A stretch of 5,977 nt of DNA. It comes from Burkholderiales bacterium (GTDB taxonomy: Bacteria; Pseudomonadota; Gammaproteobacteria; Burkholderiales; Burkholderiaceae_F). Shown one piece after another: positions 1 to 4,849 of this stretch. Each line of letters starts with the position of its first letter. The first letter of the stretch is position 1. The DNA lies in assembly GCA_021205255.1 (NCBI GenBank), contig JAJPXW010000020.1:1-5977 (forward strand), read 5' to 3'. The position numbers were made by a program, and so were the translations under genes. Under the pieces are notes generated by a model. The model was not told the origin of the DNA, did no database searches, and saw only the letters and a list, made by a program, of their open reading frames with translations.

Positions 1-214
1 CCAGTGAACTCATAGTTTGGTTGGGAGATCTAAGGCTAAGAGTAATATTTTGAAGAAGTAACTTCTTAATTTAAAAGAATAACAGCAGAGAATCATTGCT
101 GTCTAAATTGAATTTGTGCATTTTGAAGTCTGAAATTTCAACTCGTTGATTTTAAGAGCGACTCACTGAAGTGAAATTCCCAACCTTTCCGAGTGAAGGC
201 GTTGTTAAATAAAT

Positions 215-246
215 GCCCTTAGATGATATTTAGGGCTTGGTTTTTA
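215..246 (+). terminator. Probable intrinsic terminator
   Basis: The arms GCCCT (215-219) and AGGGC (232-236) pair around a 12-base loop in which one further A-T pair can form past a T-T mismatch. The stem is followed by TTGGTTTTT, a T-rich run suited to rho-independent termination on the plus strand. Upstream on the plus strand the DNA is AT-rich with no clear gene, so the transcript it would end presumably starts left of the window. The AAATAAAT run before the stem would give a weaker U-tract on the minus strand, so it could be bidirectional. The stem is short and no folding energy was computed. Confidence 0.4.
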
Positions 247-354
247 AGGCTTTCCTTTCGAAGGGAAATACTGGTTCTTAGATTTATGCAAAGATTTCCC
301 AAGGAATTGCCTTTAAATTCATTTTCGAAATCAAAATCCACCTATGGCGAAGCT

Positions 355-372
355 TAAAAGGGGCGCCTTTTA
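355..372. repeat. Short perfect hairpin, TAAAAGG/CCTTTTA
   Basis: A perfect 7-bp inverted repeat with a GGCG tetraloop. The flanking A and T runs make it look like a minimal bidirectional terminator, but only two G-C pairs are in the stem, so it may have no function. A 23-codon plus frame starting at ATG 286 ends with the TAA at 355-357, inside the left arm. That frame has no recognisable ribosome binding site and I do not call it as a gene. Confidence 0.3.
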
Positions 373-539
373 CTAGAAAATTGGATGCTGTCCTAAACGG
401 CCAGGGCAGTTGAGTGCTTAAGAGACCTGGTAGAAACTGTTGGCCTGTCAGTTTTTTCTTTAGCCTGTTGGTGGCAAATCTTTCTAGACAATTTTGCAGG
501 CTTTGGACATAATTCAAGAGACTGGAAGGCTGTTAATCA

Positions 540-830
540 TCCCTACATAGGTCGTCAATCTGCTGAAGCTCCATCCGCAGTCCGAGCTCGCCCCGGCTCT
601 TCCAATAGCGGCATGACAATGGTCGCACTTCCTGCCGGGTTCATCACGGCGTTTTCAGTGGTGCCGAGGAAACTCCTGATCTTCGGGTTCTGCCCCAACT
701 TCTCGAAGAAGAGCCCAATCAGCTGCGCTCGCGGTGGAGGACCGCAATACCAGTTGGCGGAATTTCCATGCCGTTGGCGAGGAATTCGAACCAGCGCGGT
801 CTAGCAGTCTCTTTTACTACGAAGGTGCAT
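540..830. other. GC-richer block, possible decayed coding DNA of unknown identity
   Basis: This stretch is visibly richer in G and C than the DNA on either side. On the plus strand one frame is open through about 520-804, with the first ATG at 613 giving 63 residues; nothing in it resembles a known domain and there is no Shine-Dalgarno site. On the minus strand all three frames are open in pieces: one reads RWFEFLANGMEIPPTGIAVL before a stop, another continues RAQLIGLFFEKLGQNPKIRS, and the third holds a CDHCH cluster. Pieces that move between frames would fit a frameshifted remnant of a minus-strand gene, possibly from a mobile element, but I cannot name the parent. Ordinary GC-rich noncoding DNA is the alternative. 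Confidence 0.3.
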
Positions 831-890
831 TGGCTATCGCCTAGAGGATAAAAGCGAAATACAGGCAATTCCCATATTATTGAAGGGGCT

Positions 891-902
891 TCGGTAAAAT
901 TA
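891..902 (+). promoter_or_regulatory. Candidate -10 region of the nuclease/ATPase gene (TCGGTAAAATTA)
   Basis: A TAAAAT hexamer (895-900), close to the sigma-70 -10 consensus, lies 25 bases before the ATG at 926. The same 12 bases, TCGGTAAAATTA, occur upstream of msbA at 4824-4835. No good -35 hexamer is seen 16-18 bases upstream, so this would be a weak or activator-dependent promoter. If used, the leader would be about 20 nt and would contain no Shine-Dalgarno motif. Confidence 0.35.
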
Positions 903-925
903 ACACTCCGAAATCAAATAGCAAA

Positions 926-2545
926 ATGGATATAGACCTTGTAAAAAGCCTGCCTCTAGGTACCTCTTCGTTTGCAAAGCTAAGGCGCACAGGCCAAATC
1001 TATGTCGATAAGACGGAATTGATCTACAAGCTGGCAAGCCTAGACCAAAAGTTTTTACTTGTCAGGCCTCGCCGCTTCGGGAAGTCTTTGCTTGTGTCCA
1101 CGTTTGCTTCTCTCTTTAAGTACGGTCTCAGGGACTTCAAAGGACTTGCCATCGAAAATCTCTGGAAAGAAGACAAGCTGTATCCAGTAGCCACTATCGA
1201 CCTGTCGCTGGCAAAGAATTTTCAGACCAAGGATGAATTTGCCATTAAATTGCAAGATGTTTTGGCCGGAGCTTTTTCAAGAATCGGATTCGTCTATGAC
1301 GCCCGTTCAAACCTGAGCCTCTACTCGCAACTTACCATCTGGCTTAGGAAAACTCTTCCGCTTGGCTCTTTAGTCCTTCTAATAGATGAATACGACGCGC
1401 CTCTTACAACTCATTTGAGCCAACCGGAACTTTTTAATGAGGCAAGAGATGAACTGTCAGGTTTTTTTACTTGGATTAAGGCAAGCGACGAAGCGCTGCG
1501 GTTTCTGTTCCTGACCGGCATCACAAAATTTAGCAAGGCTAGTATCTTCTCGGAATTGAACTTTTTGGATGATATTTCCCTGCTGCCGGAGTTCGGCACT
1601 TTGCTGGGCTATACCTTCGAAGAACTTGTAAATTATTTTGACGAACAGCTGGTTGAAGCCTCGACCATTCTTAAAACTTCAAAAGACGACCTTCTGAAGG
1701 CCCTTGAATACCAGTACGATGGCTTTTGCTTTGATCAAAACGCGGAGAAAAAAGTTTTTCCCCCCTGGTCTGTTCTGAATTTCCTTGCTTCGCCGAATAA
1801 TGGATTCCAGAACTACTGGGTTGGCAGCTCCGGGGACCCTACGGTTCTTCATGAGTATTTAAAAGGCCATGCCCTTCGCTACCCCAGCGATTATCTGAAA
1901 CCGCAATTCATAGGAAAAAGCGAACTTGAAAGGACATCGACGGATCCGCGCCACTTCAACGATCTGGTATTACTGACGCAAGCCGGCTACCTGACGATTA
2001 AATCCTCCCTGGACGACGCTTTCGAGCTTGGCTATCCAAACCAGGAAGTAGCGGATTCCTTTGCTCAAATTTACAGAGCCGAACTGCTATCCCACCGCAC
2101 TTTAGCCTCTGTAGGGGCTCCCGATATCCTGTCTCTTATAGAAACCGGCGATGTCGACGGGCTTTTCGACACATTAAACAAAGTGCTCTTGGCCTTGGAT
2201 TACACAAAATTTCCGATAAGGGACGAAGCGACGTGCCGCTGCTACTTGCAACTAATACTTACTCTAGGCGAGGGCATCACTACGTATGCCGAGCTGCATA
2301 ATGCGCTAGGCAGAAGCGATGTAGAACTGGAAACTTCCAGAACGAGGTGGGTATTCGAATTAAAGTTTTTAGCCAAAGGCAAAGAGACCGCTTTCCAAAT
2401 TAACCAGTCCTTAGAGGAAGCCGTTAATCAAATCAAACTGCATAGATATGGAGAATCCGACCTCTCTCAAAGGCATCTTCTTCGTATCGGGGCGGTATAT
2501 TCAGAAAAAGAAAGGAAATTCGTTAAATGGGAAGTAGTCGGCTGA
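926..2545 (+). CDS. AAA-ATPase-like / PD-(D/E)XK nuclease domain protein
   Basis: A 539-residue protein of the family combining an AAA-ATPase-like domain (Pfam AAA-ATPase_like) with a C-terminal PD-(D/E)XK nuclease-like domain (PDDEXK_9, formerly DUF1703). Seen directly: YVDKT at 26-30; a Walker A-like RPRRFGKS at 47-54; Walker B LLIDEYD at 151-157; LTGITKFSKASIFSELN at 196-212, a conserved sensor-like segment; YDGFCFD at 264-270 and PPWSVLNFL at 279-287; TQAGYLTIK at 351-359. The nuclease part keeps GRSD with D465, then FELK with E478 and K480, and NQIK at 501-504, so the D...ExK catalytic set looks intact. Length and domain order are normal for the family, so it is probably not truncated. 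The ATG at 926 places the usual LPLGTSSFAKLR start correctly, but no Shine-Dalgarno site precedes it. The protein has no signal peptide or membrane segment, so it is probably cytoplasmic. It stands alone, converging on the DMT gene. Family function is not established; nucleic-acid cleavage tied to ATP is inference. Genes of this family often occur in many copies in gut bacteria, which suggests mobility or selfish behaviour. Confidence 0.9.
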   Translation: MDIDLVKSLPLGTSSFAKLRRTGQIYVDKTELIYKLASLDQKFLLVRPRRFGKSLLVSTFASLFKYGLRDFKGLAIENLWKEDKLYPVATIDLSLAKNFQTKDEFAIKLQDVLAGAFSRIGFVYDARSNLSLYSQLTIWLRKTLPLGSLVLLIDEYDAPLTTHLSQPELFNEARDELSGFFTWIKASDEALRFLFLTGITKFSKASIFSELNFLDDISLLPEFGTLLGYTFEELVNYFDEQLVEASTILKTSKDDLLKALEYQYDGFCFDQNAEKKVFPPWSVLNFLASPNNGFQNYWVGSSGDPTVLHEYLKGHALRYPSDYLKPQFIGKSELERTSTDPRHFNDLVLLTQAGYLTIKSSLDDAFELGYPNQEVADSFAQIYRAELLSHRTLASVGAPDILSLIETGDVDGLFDTLNKVLLALDYTKFPIRDEATCRCYLQLILTLGEGITTYAELHNALGRSDVELETSRTRWVFELKFLAKGKETAFQINQSLEEAVNQIKLHRYGESDLSQRHLLRIGAVYSEKERKFVKWEVVG

Positions 2546-2841
2546 AATAAAAATAGAGGTTCTCTATACAAAAGGCTAAAGCCCATTATTTTTCTTAAAT
2601 GCAATTTAGCTTTTAATAGAGCGGAAAACTATCAAAAGAGCTTAATGCAACTCATCTCCTTAATGATATCTGAACTAGCCGGGGGAGCAGAAGCGCCACG
2701 GACTGGTCAGCACAGTCGTGCTTTCTTGAATTACAAAGCTTGGATCGCGATCGCCTTTGGCAATTCAGCCGGTTGGAAGCAGCCTCAAAATCAGAGGAGA
2801 AACACTGACTTTCGAATGGGACGAATTGGTTCTCTATTTGA
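2546..2841. other. Convergent intergenic gap
   Basis: These 296 bases separate two genes that converge. The left part is AT-rich and holds the terminator-like hairpins described separately. From about 2675 to 2800 a GC-richer patch has open frames on both strands (plus from 2645 and from 2757; minus from 2921, running through the end of the DMT gene), none with a ribosome binding site or a recognisable domain. It contains AGCAC/GTGCT with an AGTC loop (2709-2722) and the palindrome GATCGCGATC (2743-2752). GGTTCTCTAT appears at both ends of the gap (2558-2567 and 2828-2837). I see no clear terminator for the minus-strand DMT gene. This may be gene debris, but the parent cannot be named. Confidence 0.4.
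2553..2596 (+). terminator. Probable terminator of the nuclease/ATPase gene
   Basis: Two hairpins follow the stop codon closely. The first is a perfect ATAGAG-GTT-CTCTAT stem (2553-2567), AT-rich. The second is GGC-TAAA-GCC (2574-2583) flanked by AAAA on the left and CATTATTTTTCTT on the right, giving the A-run/stem/T-run arrangement of an intrinsic terminator. Each stem is weak alone. The position just after a stop codon and before a convergent gene supports the call. Confidence 0.45.
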
Positions 2842-3741
2842 CTAATTGCGAAGTCGTTTATGTTCAAGTTCCTGCTTTGCAGTCTGAGCTCGTGTATAGG
2901 CCACTGAAAGCATGCCTGCAATTACTACAAGACACATACCAGCAATAGTCATAGCCGAAGGTGCTAAGCCAAATACAACAATGCTGATGATTTCAGAAAA
3001 TGGAATAGCTGAAAATCCAAGGCATGACACTAATAGCATATTTCCACCAGACCACGCTCTAGTGGCTGCCAACATTCCCGCAGTCGCAAATAGACCCATG
3101 CCAAGTAGTAGGCAACCTGATTTGAAAGTTGGCATATGGAATCCATCTTCAAATGCCAAAACAAATATCAGCGAGCCAATTAAGCTAAAAAGGGATAGGT
3201 TAAAGACAATTCTCCAAGATTGTTCGTTTACCTGGCCTAATCGCCTTATGCACCAATAGCCTCCTAAGTCGATTAATGCAACAAGTAGGCAAAGCAATGC
3301 TGGAATTTCCGTGCCCGCCTCCAGTGTCGGTTGCATGACTGCTATGACGCCTAAAAATCCCAGAAGAATGCTTCCTATTGCACCCCAGGGTGGTCTTTGG
3401 TGTCGAATGAGTGAAAGAATGATGAAGTTGACGGCTAGGAACAAAGACGTGGTGTAAGTCAAAGTCACATTTGTCCCTAATGGCATTTTCCCTAAAGTAA
3501 AGAACCAAACTCCAACGGAAGCAAATCCCAATACTGCACGTAAAAAGTGCCAACCCGCATAATTGGGTCTTAGCGTATATCCATTTACCCAAACTACGGA
3601 AAGAAGAAAGAGCACCGTAAAAAGAGAGCGGTAAAAGACGAGCTCCATTGAGCCGAATGTTCCATCGCAAAGTTTTACGAGAGCGGCCATTGCAGAAAAA
3701 GAAGCAGCCGCAGCTAAGGCCCATAGCGATTGGATAATCAT
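2842..3741 (-). CDS. EamA/DMT-family transporter
   Basis: A 299-residue inner-membrane protein of the drug/metabolite transporter superfamily, with two tandem EamA domains (about residues 4-137 and 148-282). The sequence shows ten hydrophobic segments, at roughly 4-23, 33-51, 66-84, 90-112, 117-136, 146-164, 178-196, 208-226, 236-258 and 262-281, followed by a charged cytoplasmic tail (AKQELEHKRLRN). The FYRSLFT segment in helix 2 and the conserved glycine- and aromatic-rich helices 3-4 (LRAVLGFASVGVWFF) are typical of the EamA/RhaT-like group. Length is normal. The ATG is preceded directly by AGAAAG, a weak and very close ribosome binding site. It lies 77 bp downstream of the glycosyltransferase gene on the same strand, with no strong terminator between, so co-transcription is possible. 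Substrate is unknown: family members export amino acids, nucleosides or other metabolites. The envelope neighbours make a lipid- or sugar-linked role conceivable, but nothing in the sequence shows it. Confidence 0.9.
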   Translation of the reverse strand: MIIQSLWALAAAASFSAMAALVKLCDGTFGSMELVFYRSLFTVLFLLSVVWVNGYTLRPNYAGWHFLRAVLGFASVGVWFFTLGKMPLGTNVTLTYTTSLFLAVNFIILSLIRHQRPPWGAIGSILLGFLGVIAVMQPTLEAGTEIPALLCLLVALIDLGGYWCIRRLGQVNEQSWRIVFNLSLFSLIGSLIFVLAFEDGFHMPTFKSGCLLLGMGLFATAGMLAATRAWSGGNMLLVSCLGFSAIPFSEIISIVVFGLAPSAMTIAGMCLVVIAGMLSVAYTRAQTAKQELEHKRLRN

Positions 3742-3818
3742 CTTTCTATGTCAAAAGAGTTTTTGATCTAGTTGTTTTTGTTTTTATTGTTTATCTGAAC
3801 GTTCTTTTGTGTCTTGCC

Positions 3819-4766
3819 TTATTTATCTTTACCTTTTTCCAGTGCCTTGTCTATAGCCTCGACTACTTCCTGTGTATCCGGCCACTTTCCTTTCTTACCT
3901 ACTGTGACGTTAAGATCGTTCCAAGGTCTGGTCCTCTCAACATCTGTTACTCCTACTATTGTCACTTGCGGCGCATGTACCGCAGCCGCAATATGACTAA
4001 CCCCTGAATCGTTGGCAATAACCACGGAAGCTTTTGAGCAAAGAGAAGCAAAATTGCCTATGGAGGTTGGTTCATAGATGTTGGCATCAGGACAAGAGAG
4101 CCTAGAGGCCTCATACTCGTCTTCAGCTGGAAAAATTACAGGCGTTAGTCCACGAGCTTTCAATGGCTCGACTAGTTCGTTAAAGTGTCTCCAATATTTA
4201 GCCTTTCCTTCATGCCTGCCTTTTGCAATTGGGGCCAATATGGCGAATTTCTCCGGTAACTGAATCCTATCTATTAAATTCCTGGCTCCTGCTTCGTTTC
4301 TTTTAGCAAGTTTCATATTTAATTGCGGAGGAATCTGGTGGTAGGGTGGAGTTATTCCCCAAGCTTTCAAAGCCTCGTAGGCGACATACCAGAATCTTTC
4401 CACCTCATGCATCTTCGGTGGCTCTGGAATAGCATGGGCCAATAGAGGGGATCGACCATCAGTTGCTAGACCGGTGCATTGAATTCCAGCCCATCTAAAA
4501 AGCAAAGCTGAACCAAAGGAATTAGGAAGAAGCAGACCTTTAGGATGGTCCACCGTAGCAGCCAGTTCCTTAATTCTGCGGATGTCGTTAAGGACACTGC
4601 CTTCAATTGGATCGAAGCGCCTTGGCGTACCTTGGAAAAGTTCCCCCACAAAAGATTTTCCGACAAGGTAGAGAGAAAATCCCGCAGCTTCAAGAAGATC
4701 TAATGCCGGCATCGCCATGCAGGCATCTCCTATGTGGTTTGGCAGGCGAACGAAGAGCTTGGACAT
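3819..4766 (-). CDS. Glycosyltransferase family 9 (WaaF/heptosyltransferase-like)
   Basis: A 315-residue GT-B enzyme of glycosyltransferase family 9, the ADP-heptose:LPS heptosyltransferase family that builds the inner core of lipopolysaccharide on the cytoplasmic face of the inner membrane. Seen directly: the N-terminal acceptor-domain motif VRLPNHIGDACMAMPALDLL with D14, matching the catalytic aspartate of WaaC/WaaF; LLPNSFGSALLFRWAGI at 79-95, very like the WaaF segment LPNSFKSALVPFFAGI; GKAKYW at 187-192, corresponding to the WaaF GPAKRW donor-site region; and NDSGVSHIAAAV at 252-263, the nucleotide-sugar binding signature of the family. It is somewhat shorter than E. coli WaaF (about 348 residues), mainly at the C-terminus. 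The GAEFGPAK phosphate-binding stretch is changed to AKGRHEGKAK, so the donor may differ from ADP-heptose. No Shine-Dalgarno site precedes the ATG. It is divergent from msbA, which supports an LPS-assembly role. The exact sugar is not determined, so no gene symbol is given. Confidence 0.85.
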   Translation of the reverse strand: MSKLFVRLPNHIGDACMAMPALDLLEAAGFSLYLVGKSFVGELFQGTPRRFDPIEGSVLNDIRRIKELAATVDHPKGLLLPNSFGSALLFRWAGIQCTGLATDGRSPLLAHAIPEPPKMHEVERFWYVAYEALKAWGITPPYHQIPPQLNMKLAKRNEAGARNLIDRIQLPEKFAILAPIAKGRHEGKAKYWRHFNELVEPLKARGLTPVIFPAEDEYEASRLSCPDANIYEPTSIGNFASLCSKASVVIANDSGVSHIAAAVHAPQVTIVGVTDVERTRPWNDLNVTVGKKGKWPDTQEVVEAIDKALEKGKDK

Positions 4767-4849
4767 AGAAACAGTTTATAAGGGAGGCTCCGCATAACCG
4801 AGAAGGGAGCGCAAAATTAAATATCGGTAAAATTACAGAAAACATTCTA
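4767..4849. promoter_or_regulatory. Divergent promoter region between the glycosyltransferase gene and msbA
   Basis: These 83 bases must supply promoters for both divergent genes. For msbA there is TAAAAT at 4828-4833 (separate entry). For the glycosyltransferase, the minus strand carries TATAAA at 4780-4775, about 8 bases before the ATG; used as a -10 box it would give a nearly leaderless transcript, which would fit the missing Shine-Dalgarno site. No convincing -35 hexamer is seen for it. A shared region this short could let one regulator affect both envelope genes, but I see no operator-like palindrome. Confidence 0.35.
4824..4835 (+). promoter_or_regulatory. Candidate -10 region of msbA (TCGGTAAAATTA)
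   Basis: TAAAAT at 4828-4833 sits within a 12-mer identical to the one upstream of the nuclease/ATPase gene. Transcription would begin near 4840, leaving only about 10 nt before ATG 4850 but about 25 nt before TTG 4865, which has its own Shine-Dalgarno site. The hexamers 16-18 bases upstream are purine-rich and not -35-like. Confidence 0.35.

Larger units (their letters stand above)
1..925. other. Gene-poor region with short inverted repeats and a GC-richer patch
   Basis: I find no protein or RNA gene here that I can support. The first ~530 bases are AT-rich and hold several small inverted repeats: AAGAAGT-A-ACTTCTT (53-67), ACAGCA/TGCTGT with a 9-base loop (82-102), the palindrome TGAAATTTCA (131-140), a terminator-like hairpin (215-246), a near-palindrome around TTCGAA (251-268) and TAAAAGG/CCTTTTA with a GGCG loop (355-372). 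A minus-strand frame of 77 codons (517-284) has no ribosome binding site and no family I recognise. From about 540 to 830 the DNA becomes GC-richer and is open in pieces on both strands (separate entry). A short plus frame ends with TGA at 51-53 and could be the tail of a gene lying to the left, but 16 codons are too few to say. I infer a decayed or intergenic accessory stretch. Confidence 0.5.

Noticed and set aside
3..53. Possible C-terminal tail of a gene entering from the left (ends WLGDLRLRVIF)
   Set aside because: Only 16 codons before TGA are visible; an open frame of this length is expected by chance.
286..357. 23-codon plus-strand frame MQRFPKELPLNSF...
   Set aside because: Too short, without a Shine-Dalgarno site or known family.
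284..517. 77-codon minus-strand open frame
   Set aside because: No ribosome binding site, no recognisable domain, overlaps the hairpin at 355-372, and its composition looks like noncoding DNA read through by chance.
781..792. GGAATTCGAACC, minus strand resembling a tRNA T-loop (GGTTCGAATTCC)
   Set aside because: The flanking bases do not form a T-stem and no acceptor, D or anticodon arms can be built around it.
2747..2754. GCGATCGC, the cyanobacterial HIP1 octamer
   Set aside because: A single copy in DNA that otherwise looks betaproteobacterial; chance occurrence.
3200..3724. 174-codon minus-strand frame inside the DMT gene
   Set aside because: Shadow of the real gene in another frame: no transporter-like hydrophobic pattern, and the overlapping frame has ten clean membrane segments.
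3749..3754. Perfect TTGACA on the minus strand just before the DMT start
   Set aside because: It lies 7 bases before the ATG, so a promoter using it would start inside the gene; no good -10 follows at the right distance.
3797..3804. GAACGTTC palindrome in the gap between the two minus-strand genes
   Set aside because: Eight bases only, with no second copy and no stem extension; probably chance and not an operator or terminator.
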